DNA of 64,000 nt, taken from Bog-159 sp963738375 (GTDB lineage: Bacteria; Acidobacteriota; Terriglobia; Bryobacterales; Bryobacteraceae). The notes below the pieces were generated by a model. That model ran no database searches and was not told the DNA's origin. It worked only from the letters and a program-made list of their open reading frames with translations. Shown here in pieces: positions 8,585 to 18,336 of the stretch; position 1 is the stretch's first letter, and each line of letters begins with the position of its first letter. Made by a program: the position numbers and the translations under genes. The stretch covers positions 186,001 through 250,000 of the forward strand of contig CAVTWL010000009.1 of NCBI GenBank assembly GCA_963738375.1, given 5' to 3'.

Positions 8585-10890
8585 TCACAGTCGCAAATCG
8601 TAACCTTGCGCGCGCATCCCGTCAATCAGCCGGGCGCGAACCTCGCTCACTTCCTCAGACGATAGCGTCCTGTCGGGCGAACCCAGCGTCAGCCGGAACG
8701 ACACGCTCTTGGTCCCCTCCGCCAGCGGTGGACCGGAATACTGCCGTTGGAACTCAACCGCTTCGAGCAGCGGACCCGCCAGCGGCGCCAGCAGCCGGCG
8801 TAGTACGCCGACCAACTGCCGCTCCGGCGCCACCAGAGAAAGGTCGAAAGCGCTCGAGGGATAGCGTCGGAACGGCGCATAGCGCACCGCTGGCGGCGTG
8901 GCCGCCTGCACCAGCAGCAGGTCCAGATCGAGCATCGCCGTGCGCCCTTCGGCCAGCGTCGGGTGCAATTCGAAAAGACGTCCCACCACCTTTCCGTGCC
9001 AGACCATCTCAGCCGCCCGCGCCGGATGTTCGAAGGCCCGCGCAGCGCAAGGCCGTGCTTCCGCGCCGGGTATCACGCATTCCGCTACGCGTTTCATCTC
9101 GAATAAGCCGGCTGCCCCATCGCCTTCCTTGCTATAGATCGCGGCCGCCAAATGCGGCATTTCGTTCGGCCATCCCTTCGCCTGCTTGTGAATCTCGCGC
9201 CCGATTTCGAACAACCGGAACGCATCGAAATGTTTGCTGTTCTCGATCACATTGCCGCGCAATTCCGGCAGCAGCGACAGCCGCAGCAGCGACTGATCCG
9301 GCGCAATCGGGTTCGCCACCGCCACGTGCTCCGCCGGCTCCAGGCCAAACGCGCGCGCATCGGCCTCCGCCACGAACGAATAGTTATAAACTTCCGTAAA
9401 ACCCTCGTCCACCATGATGGCGCGCACCCGTCGATGAAACGCGCGCTCTGGATTGGCCGGCGGAACCGTGGTTAACACCGAAGGCGGCCGTGGCGTGATC
9501 GAATCGTATCCGACCATGCGCCCGATTTCTTCCACCAGATCTTCCTTCACCGCCACATCCTTCGTCGCGCGCCACGAAGGCACCGTAACGAAGAGCACGC
9601 CCGGCGATGCAACCGTAACGCCAAATTCCAGCCGCTCCAGAATCCCGCGCACTTCATCGGAACTGACCGAACGCCCCAATTTGCGAACTACCCAATCCAT
9701 CGGCAGCAGAATCGGCGGGGGGGAGCGATGGGCTTCGATTGGTCCGCGAGGCCGCCCACCAGCCGGATGCCGGGCGAAATCTGCCGCAGCAACGCCACCG
9801 CGCGCGCCAGGCCGCGCACCGTATTGGCGGGATCTTGCGATTTCTCGAAGCGCATCGACGCATCGGTGCGCAGCTTCAGCGATGCCGAAGTTCGCCGCAC
9901 ACTGGAAGCGTTGAAACACGCGCTCTCCAGCACAATGCTGGTCGTGCTCTCGGAAATCGCGCTGTCCAAACCGCCGATCACTCCCGCCAAAGCCACTGCG
10001 CCCCCCGCATCCGCAATCACCAGGTGCGAAGGCGCCAGCGTATATTCCTCATGATTCAAAGCGCGGAACGGTTCGCGCTCTTCCGCCCTACGCACGAAAA
10101 TGGTATCGCCGCGCAGCAGCCGCCGGTCGAATGCGTGCATCGGTTGAGCCAACTCCGCCATGATGAAGTTGGTCATATCCACCACGTTATTGATCGGATT
10201 CAGCCCGATCGCCGTCAGCCGGTATTGCAGCCACAGCGGCGAAGGCTTGACGGTGACGTTTTCAAACACCAGCGCGCTGTACCGCGGACACAGATCCAGC
10301 TCCTTGATGGCCACGTAAATGGCCGGCGCCCCCGAAGGCAACAGCGCCGCCTGTACCGGGTCCCTCAGCGACCGCCCCAGAATCGCCGCCACCTCGCGCG
10401 CCATCCCAAAATGTCCCCACAAATCCGGCCGGTGCGTGATCGACTTATTGTCGATTTCGATGATCGCATCGGGCACGCACCCCGGAATCGGCGCGCCCAC
10501 CGGACCGCCCAGCTCCAGAATGCCCGCCGCATCGCGATTGACGCCCAGTTCCGCGCCGCTCGCCAGCATGCCGTCGCTTTCCACCCCGGTGATGGTCTTC
10601 TTGCCCAGCGGAACGTAAGCCGTAAACATCCCCGCACCGCAATTCGGCGCGCCGCAAACCACCAGCTTATTGCCGTAGGTCCCGGTTTCCACCACCGCCT
10701 TCACGTTGTGGCTATTATCGATCGGTTCGACCGCCGTCACCCGCGCCACACAAGCCCCGGCCAGCAGTTGGCCGGTATCTTCAATGCCTTCGCACTCGGC
10801 CGTGCGCATCGTGATCAGGCGCTCCAGTTGGCGTGCCGGAGTCTCAAGCGAAGGTACGGATTCTCGGATCCAGTTGTATGAGAACTTCAT
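8585..10890 (-). CDS. pheT: Phenylalanyl-tRNA synthetase beta subunit, frameshifted
   Basis: Beta subunit of the alpha2-beta2 synthetase that charges tRNA-Phe. The first 400 codons (10890 to about 9725) hold the tRNA-binding OB fold with LVVCGAPNC, the B3/B4 editing region (RPDLWGHFGMARE, NPINNVVDMTNF, LAGVIGG) and the start of B5. The remainder, in another frame from about 9716 down to 8585, supplies the rest of B5 (DEVRGILERLEFGV), the catalytic-like core and the anticodon-binding domain ending near RLIDGMRAQGYDLRL. The switch lies at seven C on the coding strand (9717-9723); eight would restore one frame reading IAPPPPILLPMD. Together the parts make a normal-length protein, so I treat it as one gene. 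The start overlaps the pheS stop. Confidence 0.85.
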
Positions 10891-11912
10891 CAGAATTGCT
10901 GTAAGAAACGGAGATCGCCGCCTTGTAGTTGGCGTATATCGTCAATCGCGTACCGCATCATCACCAGCCTCGTAAGGCCGAGCCCGAAAGCGAAACCGTT
11001 CCACTCGTCCGGATCGATGCCGCTCATGCGCAGTACGTTCGGATTCACCAGCCCGCACGGCAGCAGTTCCACCCAGCCGCTCTGCTTGCAAACCGGGCAG
11101 CCCGGGCCACCGCAAATCAGGCACTGGATGTCCAATTCAAATCCGGGTTCCACGAACGGGAAGAAGCCCGGCCGCAGCCGTACCGTAACATCCCGCTTGA
11201 AAATCGCGCTGAGCAGCGTTTTCATGAAATAAATCAAATGCGCGACGGAAACATCGCGATCGATCATCATGCCTTCCAACTGATAAAACGTGTGCTCGTG
11301 CGACGCGTCCACATTTTCATTGCGGAACACGCGCCCCGGTGCGATCATGCGCAGCGGCGGCCCCAGCCGTTCCATTCCGCGCACCTGCACGGGCGAAGTG
11401 TGCGTGCGTAGCAGATGGCCGCCGGTCAGCCAAAACGTATCCTGCATGTCGCGCGCAGGGTGATCGGCCGGAATATTCAAAGCGTCGAAATTGTAGTACT
11501 CGGTCTCGACCTCGGGCCCATCCAGAACCGCGAAGCCCAGCGATACGAACAGATCTTCGATCTCCATCTGGATCTGGGTCACCGGATGCAGATGCCCGAT
11601 CTTCGGCGCGGGCGCAGGTAAAGTCAGATCCAGCCACTCGGCGTTGAGCCGCGCTTCTAAAGCCTCCGCGTCGAACCGTTGCAGGCGCGCTTCGAAGGCC
11701 GCTTCGATCTCCTGTTTCACGGCGTTCAGCAGTTTACCAACGCGCGCGCGATCCTCCGGCGCAAGCTTTCCCATATCCTTGCCGGCCAGAGCCAGCGAGC
11801 CTTTGCGCCCGAGGACGTCGATGCGCAACTGCTCCAGATCCTGCGGAGAAATCGCAGCCTGAATTCGGCTCAGCGCGGCGGATTCAATATCCGGCAATTG
11901 TTGTTCAAGCAT
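10890..11912 (-). CDS. pheS: Phenylalanyl-tRNA synthetase alpha subunit
   Basis: Catalytic class II subunit, 340 residues. An N-terminal coiled-coil arm is followed by motif 2 (GRVFRNENVDASHEHTFYQ), the Phe-binding region (PFVEPGFELDIQC) and motif 3 (GFAFGLGLTRLVMM). A Cys-rich insert, CLICGGPGCPVCKQSGW, occurs where many bacterial PheS proteins carry a CxxC-type variant. The stop TGA overlaps the pheT ATG, the usual coupled pheST order. The start ATG at 11912 is preceded by a short AT-rich leader (11913-11945). No pheM-like leader peptide or T-box was recognised. Confidence 0.95.
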   Translation of the reverse strand: MLEQQLPDIESAALSRIQAAISPQDLEQLRIDVLGRKGSLALAGKDMGKLAPEDRARVGKLLNAVKQEIEAAFEARLQRFDAEALEARLNAEWLDLTLPAPAPKIGHLHPVTQIQMEIEDLFVSLGFAVLDGPEVETEYYNFDALNIPADHPARDMQDTFWLTGGHLLRTHTSPVQVRGMERLGPPLRMIAPGRVFRNENVDASHEHTFYQLEGMMIDRDVSVAHLIYFMKTLLSAIFKRDVTVRLRPGFFPFVEPGFELDIQCLICGGPGCPVCKQSGWVELLPCGLVNPNVLRMSGIDPDEWNGFAFGLGLTRLVMMRYAIDDIRQLQGGDLRFLQQF

Positions 11913-12033
11913 TGCGTGGAAGTTTTATTCTAGCTGCTTTTAAGGCGCGTCCCGGCGATGCAATATTAACTTCCGACCTACAGACGCGTAGGCCGCCAAC
12001 GGTTTACTATGACAGAGCATTCGAGGTGCGCCC

Positions 12034-13911
12034 ATGAGATCCACAACGCCTTTCCTTTCGACCATCGGGCTAACGCTGACTGTCTTCCTCACTCTGGCCC
12101 CATGCCGCGCCCAAAACGTAGCAGGCAACATCACAACCGTCGCGGGCATTGGAAGCCTGGGCTATTCGGGCGACGGCGGCTTGGCTACCGCGGCTAAAAT
12201 CTCCAGCCCCCAAGGCGTAGCGTTCGACAAATCCGGTAACTTGTACATCGTCGATGCCGGTAACCACCGCATCCGCAAGGTGGATACCTCGGGCATCATC
12301 GCCACGGTCGCCGGCAATGGAAGCACCGGCTTTTCCGGTGATGGCGGACCGGCGATCGACGCCTCGTTTTCGTGGGGATTTAACGGACACCTGGGCATCG
12401 CCCTCGATGCCGGCGGCAATCTATATATCCCGGATCTCTCCAACCAGCGCATCCGTAAAGTGGATACCACGGGAAACATCACCACCGTAGCCGGCAACGG
12501 AGTTCGCGAAAACTCAGGCGATGGCGCCGCCGCTACCGCCGCCAGCCTGGTAGACCCCATCGCGGTGGCGGTCGACGCTGCGGGCAACCTGTATATCGCC
12601 GAATTCGCCGGCAATCGCGTGCGCAAGGTGAACGCCTCGGGCATCATCTCCACCGCCGCCGGAGGCGGACCCCTGGGCCAAACCAACGGCGATGGGGGAC
12701 TGGCCACCAACGCCGTCCTAAACGCGCCATTCGCCCTCGCCTTCGACGGCGCCGGCAACCTTTACATCGGCGATGTCACTGCTCGCCGCGTGCGCAAGGT
12801 AGACACCCATGGCATCATCACCACGGTGGCGGGCAACGGCTCAACCACCGACTCTGGTGATGGAGGCCCGGCCATCAAGGCCGGCTTCGAACTCACCGGC
12901 CTCGCCGCGGACGGCGCCGGCGATATCTTCATCTCCGAACAAAGCAACCGCGTCCGCGAGGTCAACACCGCCGGCACCATCAACACCATCGCCGGCACCG
13001 GCGCCGGCGGATCCACTGGCGATGGCGGCCCGGCGGTCAGCGCCACCCTCAACGAGCCCGGCGACGTGGCCGTGGACCATGCCGGCAACCTCTACATCGC
13101 CGACATGCTGAACAGCCGCATCCGCGAGGTCTTCGGCATCGCGCAGTCGGGAACGCCCGCCATCGCTCCCGGCGGCGTGGTCAGCGCCAGCGCCTTCGGC
13201 GAATTCACTTCCGTGGCGCCGGGCTCCTGGATCGAAATTTACGGCTCCAATCTCGCGTCCACCACCCTCGGCTGGTCAGGCGCGGATTTCAACGGTATCG
13301 ACGCTCCCACCAAGCTTTCCACCACCAGCGTCACCATCGCCGGACAACCCGCCTTCGTCGATTTCATCAGCCCCGGCCAAGTCAACGTCCAGGTTCCCTC
13401 CGGCGTCGCTACCGGATCGCAGCCGCTGATCGTGACCACCGCCCTGGGCGCCAGCGCGCCTTACATGGTGACCGTCGCCGCCCAGCAGCCCGGCCTTCTC
13501 GCGCCTTACTCCTTCATCGTCGGCGGCAGCCAGTATATGGCCGCCCTTTTCCCCGACTATGCAACCTTTGCGCTTCCCACCGGCGCCATCCCCGGTGTCA
13601 CCTCGCGTCCCGCGAAACCCGGAGACATCCTCCTCCTCTACGGCATCGGCTTCGGAGAGGTGTCCCCGGCCACGCCCGCCGGTCAACTTGTGCAGGACGC
13701 CAATACCCTTGCCGCCCCGTTCGCCCTGTACATCGGAGGAGTCCAGGCAGCCGTCGCCTACGCCGGTCTTTCGCCCGGGTACGTCGGACTCTATCAGTTC
13801 AACGTAGTGGTGCCGGATGTCCCCGACGGCAACCTGGTTCCGCTGACATTTACGTTAAACGGCGCTCCGGGAATCCAGAGTCTTTATATCGCCGTCCAAT
13901 CCGGAAACTAA
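12034..13911 (+). CDS. Secreted NHL-repeat protein with a Solibacter-type C-terminal module
   Basis: A 625-residue exported protein. A signal peptide (to about residue 28, ending PCRAQN) is followed by about six NHL blades of 50-58 residues, each with the pattern ITTVAG, GDGGPA, VAVDAAGNLYIA and RIRKV, filling residues 30-370. This makes a six-bladed propeller. Residues about 375-625 form a separate all-beta region with two half-repeats (SVAPGSWIEIYGSNLA and AKPGDILLLYGIGFG; FVDFISPGQVNVQVP and YAGLSPGYVGLYQFNVVVP). The same module ends the 1054-residue protein encoded at 52715-55879. I know this architecture from secreted acidobacterial proteins; the role is probably binding at the cell surface. 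ATG at 12034 gives the signal peptide. Confidence 0.8.
   Translation: MRSTTPFLSTIGLTLTVFLTLAPCRAQNVAGNITTVAGIGSLGYSGDGGLATAAKISSPQGVAFDKSGNLYIVDAGNHRIRKVDTSGIIATVAGNGSTGFSGDGGPAIDASFSWGFNGHLGIALDAGGNLYIPDLSNQRIRKVDTTGNITTVAGNGVRENSGDGAAATAASLVDPIAVAVDAAGNLYIAEFAGNRVRKVNASGIISTAAGGGPLGQTNGDGGLATNAVLNAPFALAFDGAGNLYIGDVTARRVRKVDTHGIITTVAGNGSTTDSGDGGPAIKAGFELTGLAADGAGDIFISEQSNRVREVNTAGTINTIAGTGAGGSTGDGGPAVSATLNEPGDVAVDHAGNLYIADMLNSRIREVFGIAQSGTPAIAPGGVVSASAFGEFTSVAPGSWIEIYGSNLASTTLGWSGADFNGIDAPTKLSTTSVTIAGQPAFVDFISPGQVNVQVPSGVATGSQPLIVTTALGASAPYMVTVAAQQPGLLAPYSFIVGGSQYMAALFPDYATFALPTGAIPGVTSRPAKPGDILLLYGIGFGEVSPATPAGQLVQDANTLAAPFALYIGGVQAAVAYAGLSPGYVGLYQFNVVVPDVPDGNLVPLTFTLNGAPGIQSLYIAVQSGN
12124..13130 (+). 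repeat. Tandem coding repeats (NHL blades)
   Basis: Inside the preceding gene, units of roughly 160-175 bases recur about six times. Each unit contains variants of ACCRTCGCCGGCA...GGCGATGGCGG and GGCAACCTSTAYATCGCC. Conservation is stronger at the glycine/aspartate codons than at third positions, so the repeats are ordinary diverged protein repeats, not a recent DNA amplification. Confidence 0.7.
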
Positions 13912-13927
13912 TCGCTGAGCGCTCTGT

Positions 13928-13982
13928 GGACTCTCCTTCGCGCTCAGCACATTGGCAAATAGCCGGTACGCGCCCGCCCCCC
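13928..13982 (-). repeat. Partial duplicate of the PIG-L gene tail
   Basis: These about 55 bases match 14351-14406 in the same orientation with only about seven differences. On the minus strand the segment encodes AYRLFANVLSAK, the exact C-terminus of the PIG-L protein encoded downstream, but here the frame continues past the position of that stop. It is a direct repeat bracketing the truncated ORF between 13983 and 14350, as expected from a duplication or insertion at the gene end. Confidence 0.65.
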
Positions 13983-14005
13983 ATCATGCTCAAGTAAAAA
14001 AGGGG

Positions 14006-14290
14006 CTAAACCTGGTCGCAGTCATGACTCGCGTTGTTAGCTCGGATAAGTCCGCAAACTAAATTGTCCAGTGCGGACCTCAAATTGTGCAGATAGTCCC
14101 CAATAATCGTGCTGATACGGATACTCGGGACGTTGTTATCCATGTAAAATACGATCCAAGCCGCACCATTTGCAGGATTCGTTTTCACGTGGGTATGGTG
14201 TTTGATGGCCCTGACAAAAGTATCGAGTTCTGTTTTCAATAGGCAGAGATGCTCTTCTGCCCGGGCGACCTTAGCGCCAACGCTCTCCAT
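14006..14290 (-). pseudogene. Truncated conserved hypothetical protein (N-terminal fragment)
   Basis: From ATG 14290 the frame encodes 94 residues, MESVGAKVARAEEHLCLL near the start and TIIGDYLHNLRSALDNLVCGL near the end. The IGD-x-x-HNLRSALD segment is a familiar signature in the N-terminal part of hypothetical proteins that normally run past 200 residues. Here the frame stops shortly after it, and the expected C-terminal part is absent. Base composition is lower in GC than both neighbours. It sits between two copies of the PIG-L gene tail, which suggests it arrived or was cut by a rearrangement. The wider stretch 13912-14355 contains nothing else I recognise. Confidence 0.5.
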
Positions 14291-14355
14291 CCATGCGAGG
14301 GAGCTTGAAGTGCCGCCAAATGCCACGTCATTGCCTCTCAAATCTCCGCTGGACC

Positions 14356-16851
14356 CTACTTCGCGCTCAGTACATTGGCGAATAGCCGGTACGCCCCCGC
14401 CACCCCAGCCGGTAATTCCCGAAACCATGAATAACCGGTGAAGATGTATACGCCCTTCCCGTAGCGCGCATAAAGCATCCCGCCGGGCAGAGCCTTCTCC
14501 CCGGGATCGTGGCTCTCGATCACCGTCTCGTACCGCTTGTCCCACTCCGACGCAAAGTAAAGACCGCGCTCCTGAATCCACCCATCGAAATCCTTCTTCG
14601 TAATCTCATTAGGCTTACTCAGCAGCGGATTGCTTAAATTGGTAAAGGTGACTGCCGCCTCCTCCACGGTCACGCGATCGCGTCCAATCTTGAACGGATA
14701 CGGCCCGATCGGCACCAAGTTTCCATCCGTCACATTGTACTGGTCGATCAGCGTCCCGCCGTTGTTCACATACTCCAACAGCCGCGGCAGATTCATCCGC
14801 AAATCCGAGCGCGTGTTGTACGCCCGCACGCCGGTTACGATGGCGTCGAACTCCGCCAGATCCCGCTGTTCCAGATCCGAGGCCGTCAACAGCGTAACTT
14901 CGCAGCCGAGCTGCCGGATCGCATCGGGCATTTCGTCGCCAGCGCCCATCACGTATCCCACTTTGTGCGCCGTCACTCGAATATCAGCCCGCACCAGCTT
15001 CGCTACCGCCGGCGGAAACACCGTCAAGGGAGGCAGAGGTGGGTGCGAGATGACCAGCAGCCCAACGCCGATATCGCGCCCGTCCGCGTGCGCCATGGCA
15101 TGGAGTTGTGCCGGCGGATCCGGTCCCACAGCCGGCTTCAGCTGAAACGTCAGAGCCTGCTGCTGCCCCGCCTCGGGCTGCTCAAAAGGCCGCGACCCGG
15201 GCTCCGCGGTCCATCCCGAATCGAGCGCCAGCCTCACGTCGCCCGCAACCTTTGGCATATCCGCGCGCACTTGCACTTCTACCTTGCGCTGCTTAGCGTC
15301 CGTAAACAGGACCACATCATGCGGCAAATTGACCGCCACCGGAGGAACCACCACCAGCGCCCGCGTCTGCTCTCCATCCACGCGATCGACATACCGGTGC
15401 CGCACCGGCCGCACCAGATCGAACGCCACGCCGCCCGCTTCCAATCCAAACCGCAGCGTCAAAAGCGGTGCATCCTCGGGGAGGCCTACCAGCCGCTGAT
15501 CGGCAATGGTATACGTATCCCCGTGCTTCGGCTCGCGCAGCCAGAAAGGCTGCGAGTAAGCCTGATCGGCCGGCACGGCGTATTTCAACGGTGCATTCAC
15601 CGGCTCATTGGTCTTCAGCTCAGCATGTTTGGCGTCGGTCTTCGCCTCGCCGCCCATGCCTTCGAGCGTCAGGCTATTCAACGTAACCGCCGCCGGCGAA
15701 CGGTTCAACGCCGTATACGAAACGTCCATCGTGGCGCCCGGCACAACCTGGTAAACATCCGTATTGGCATCCAGCCAAAGCCCCGCGCATAGCCCGATCG
15801 CCTCGTTCAATTCCGCTAGCTTGCCAACCGCCGCGGGATCCTTGAGCGCCGCCACCAGCGGGTGCGCTCTCAACAGCAGCGGAATCGTCCGCTCCGGATG
15901 CTCCGGCTGAAATGTCCGCGCCGCCTCGCTCAGAATCGCGCCGATCTCCGCCCCGCCCAACACGCGGTTCCAACTCGTATCGATGCCATCAAAAGGGTCT
16001 TTCGCCCCCGCCGGCAAGTCTCCCGCTACGGGCACCAGGAACTGAGCCGTCGGACCGGGCCGCTGCGACGCGCCCATGCCCTGGCTGCGATGCATGCTGC
16101 GGCTCATCCCCGCAATCTGGCTGTAAGAAACGCCCAGAATCGGATTGAAAGCGCCCACATCCACCTGCATCCTGCCCGGCAGCGCCGCCGCTTCTTTCTC
16201 CTGCTCTTTCGTGAAGCTGAACGTATTGAATAGCAGCCGCCGCGCTTTCCACGGCTGCGCGAACTTCAGTTGTTCCGGAAATCGCGCGGGATCGGCAGCC
16301 GCCGCAAATGCTTCCTTCCCCACAATGGCGGATACCTGATGCTGCCCGTGCCCGTCCTTCGGCGTACCCGAAAATCGCAGAATCACTACATCCGGCTGAA
16401 ACCGCCGGATGATCCACACCACGTCGCCCAGCACCTGTTCATGTCCCCACTTGGCGAACGTCTCCTCCGGCGTCTTGGTGAATCCGAAGTCGATCGCGCG
16501 CGTGAAGAACTGTTCGGCGCCATCGATCCGCCGCGCCTCCAGCAGTTCCTGCGAACGAATCAAGCCCAGCAGGTCGCCCTGCTCGGACCCGATCAGATTC
16601 TGTCCGCCCTCACCCCGCGTCAGGGACAAGTAGCCAGTCCGCATGTGACGGCCGCGGGCGAAATACGCCAAAATGGCGGTATTCTCGTCATCGGGGTGCG
16701 CGGCGATCATCAACACCCGGCCGCACACGGTCAGTTTTTCCAGGGCCTGCTCGATGGCCGGCGTCCCGGAAAAAGGTGCCTGCGCGCAAGCCGGCACCGC
16801 CAGCAGAAAACAAAAAAGTAGTGCCAGTGTCCTGGCGGAATGAGTGCGCAT
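14356..16851 (-). CDS. Exported PIG-L (LmbE-like) deacetylase family protein
   Basis: An 831-residue protein. The frame is open to 17766, but a signal peptide begins at the ATG at 16851 (MRTHSARTLALLFCFLLAVPA), giving the start. Residues about 40-250 are a zinc-dependent N-acetyl-sugar deacetylase domain: AAHPDDEN carries the HPDDE metal site, and GHGQHQ supplies the later histidine. The remaining about 580 residues are beta-rich plus a C-terminal region with GVRAYNTRSDLRMNLPRLLEYV that resembles glutamine-amidotransferase/ThuA-like folds. The two-part architecture is common in acidobacteria. It probably deacetylates an exported amino sugar or glycan; substrate unknown. It is divergent from the patatin gene with 45-80 bases between starts. 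Confidence 0.8.
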   Translation of the reverse strand: MRTHSARTLALLFCFLLAVPACAQAPFSGTPAIEQALEKLTVCGRVLMIAAHPDDENTAILAYFARGRHMRTGYLSLTRGEGGQNLIGSEQGDLLGLIRSQELLEARRIDGAEQFFTRAIDFGFTKTPEETFAKWGHEQVLGDVVWIIRRFQPDVVILRFSGTPKDGHGQHQVSAIVGKEAFAAAADPARFPEQLKFAQPWKARRLLFNTFSFTKEQEKEAAALPGRMQVDVGAFNPILGVSYSQIAGMSRSMHRSQGMGASQRPGPTAQFLVPVAGDLPAGAKDPFDGIDTSWNRVLGGAEIGAILSEAARTFQPEHPERTIPLLLRAHPLVAALKDPAAVGKLAELNEAIGLCAGLWLDANTDVYQVVPGATMDVSYTALNRSPAAVTLNSLTLEGMGGEAKTDAKHAELKTNEPVNAPLKYAVPADQAYSQPFWLREPKHGDTYTIADQRLVGLPEDAPLLTLRFGLEAGGVAFDLVRPVRHRYVDRVDGEQTRALVVVPPVAVNLPHDVVLFTDAKQRKVEVQVRADMPKVAGDVRLALDSGWTAEPGSRPFEQPEAGQQQALTFQLKPAVGPDPPAQLHAMAHADGRDIGVGLLVISHPPLPPLTVFPPAVAKLVRADIRVTAHKVGYVMGAGDEMPDAIRQLGCEVTLLTASDLEQRDLAEFDAIVTGVRAYNTRSDLRMNLPRLLEYVNNGGTLIDQYNVTDGNLVPIGPYPFKIGRDRVTVEEAAVTFTNLSNPLLSKPNEITKKDFDGWIQERGLYFASEWDKRYETVIESHDPGEKALPGGMLYARYGKGVYIFTGYSWFRELPAGVAGAYRLFANVLSAK

Positions 16852-16929
16852 CCAAGATAATGGTAGTCCATCCCGCGTGATGGACAGGGGGGGCGGTTGA
16901 AGATCGATTGGGCGAGTTGGAAGTCCGCC

Positions 16930-17802
16930 ATGAGCCACCGGCCGCGCGCCGTCGCCGAACCAATGCCCGCCGCCATACCCGCTCCCATGCGCATCGGCCT
17001 CGCGCTGGGGGGCGGTTTTGCGCGAGGTTTGGCGCACATCGGCGTCCTGCGCGTCTTCGAAGAAAATAAGATACCCGTGCATTGCATCTCCGGCGTTAGC
17101 GCCGGCGCGATTGTCGCCGCCGCATACGCCAGCGGCGCCACGCCCGACGAAATCGCCAAAGCCGGCAGCGCTATGCGCTTCACCGATGTCGCCCGTTGGA
17201 CCATTGGACGCATGGGTTTTGCCGGCAGCGACCGCATGGACCCCTTCCTGCGAAAACTCCTGAAAAGCCAGACCTTCGACCAGATGCGCATCCCGCTGGG
17301 CATCGTCGCTACAGACGTGGTCACCGGCGAAGCCGTTATCTTCCGCGACCATGGCGACGTGGTGCTGCCCATCCGGGCCAGTTGCTCCTATCCCGGATTG
17401 TTCCAGCCAGTCCGTTGCGGCGAACATCTGCTGGTCGATGGCGCCATCAGCATGGAGGTTCCCGCCCTGCTCACGCGGTTGCTCGGCGCTACACACGTCA
17501 TCTCGCTGCACTTGCCCATGCAAGGCGCCGCCGCCACGCCCACCAACATGTTTCATGTCATTAATCGATGTTTTCAAATCATGCACAGTCGCACCGAAAT
17601 CACGTGGCGGCAACACTCCGACCTGGTGATCCAACCGGACGTGCGCGGCATGGAATGGGATGCTTTCGATAGTGCCAGTCAGCTTGTAAAGGCTGGCGAA
17701 GAAGCGGCCCGGCAGGCCTTGCCCAGCATTCAGGCTTGGCTGGGACAACCGCCCCTCCAGGAACACACCACCGTGATTATGCCAGATTTAAAATCTGCCT
17801 GA
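16930..17802 (+). CDS. Patatin-like phospholipase
   Basis: A Ser-Asp lipid acyl hydrolase of 290 residues from ATG 16930; an earlier in-frame TTG at 16897, preceded by a G-rich stretch, would add 11 residues. The oxyanion loop is LALGGGFARGLAHIGVL, the nucleophile serine lies in GVSAGA (GXSXG), and the catalytic aspartate in VDGAIS. The length fits the short bacterial RssA/YlbK type rather than secreted ExoU-like toxins. No signal peptide is seen, so action on cytoplasmic-side membrane lipids is likely. The 3' end overlaps the convergent nuoB by 26 bases. Confidence 0.88.
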   Translation: MSHRPRAVAEPMPAAIPAPMRIGLALGGGFARGLAHIGVLRVFEENKIPVHCISGVSAGAIVAAAYASGATPDEIAKAGSAMRFTDVARWTIGRMGFAGSDRMDPFLRKLLKSQTFDQMRIPLGIVATDVVTGEAVIFRDHGDVVLPIRASCSYPGLFQPVRCGEHLLVDGAISMEVPALLTRLLGATHVISLHLPMQGAAATPTNMFHVINRCFQIMHSRTEITWRQHSDLVIQPDVRGMEWDAFDSASQLVKAGEEAARQALPSIQAWLGQPPLQEHTTVIMPDLKSA

Positions 17803-18331
17803 CCGTGCCGCTTTCCTTCTCGATCTTGCTTTGCAGCAGCATCAGGGCCTGAATCAATTGCTCCGGGCGAGGCGGGCATCCCGGCACATAGACGTCGATG
17901 GGGATGACCTGATTCACCGGAATCAGCGCATAGTTATTGAACACGCCGGTGGACGTCGCGCAGGCGCCCATTGAAATCGCCCAATGCGGCTCCGGCATCT
18001 GTTGGTACAGGTGGCGGATCACCGGCGCCATCTTGTTGGAAACGCGCCCCGCAATGATCATCAGGTCCGATTGCCGCGGCGAACCGCGAAACACCTCCGC
18101 GCCAAAGCGCGAAATGTCGAACCGCGACGCGCTCATGGACATCATCTCGATCGCGCAGCAGGCCAGCCCGAAAGACATGGGCCAAATGGAATTCTTGCGC
18201 GCCCAGTTCACGGCCTTATCCAGCGTGGTCATCACCAGGCCTTCGGAAGCTGCCGCCGCCGCTGACGTGACAAACTCGTTATCCAGCCGCTCGAACAGTT
18301 CTACGGGACCGCTGGCAAAAGGTGCATCCAT
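17777..18331 (-). CDS. nuoB: NADH-quinone oxidoreductase subunit B, isolated gene
   Basis: A 184-residue NuoB/PSST subunit, which carries cluster N2 next to the quinone site of complex I. The four cluster cysteines are visible: FGLACCAIEMMS (two adjacent), GACATSTG and VPGCPPRPEQ. MSASRFDISRFGAEVFRGSPRQ is also family-typical. Start ATG 18331 gives MDAPF. No other nuo gene is next to it: the neighbours are a patatin and an acetylesterase, so this copy is outside a complex I operon, either a second copy or the sole subunit B encoded apart. Confidence 0.92.
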   Translation of the reverse strand: MDAPFASGPVELFERLDNEFVTSAAAAASEGLVMTTLDKAVNWARKNSIWPMSFGLACCAIEMMSMSASRFDISRFGAEVFRGSPRQSDLMIIAGRVSNKMAPVIRHLYQQMPEPHWAISMGACATSTGVFNNYALIPVNQVIPIDVYVPGCPPRPEQLIQALMLLQSKIEKESGTVRQILNLA

Positions 18332-18336
18332 ATTCT

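Noticed and set aside
9739..10881. A 380-codon open frame on the + strand
   Set aside because: It is the antisense of pheT, which has all its family motifs; high-GC genes often leave long open antisense frames.
12124..13130. DNA-level satellite or phase-variable repeats in the NHL gene
   Set aside because: The units differ at many third positions and conserve protein motifs, so they are old coding repeats.
16852..17766. The PIG-L frame stays open upstream of 16851 for about 300 codons
   Set aside because: A signal peptide begins at 16851 and the upstream part is antisense to the patatin gene, whose catalytic motifs are certain.
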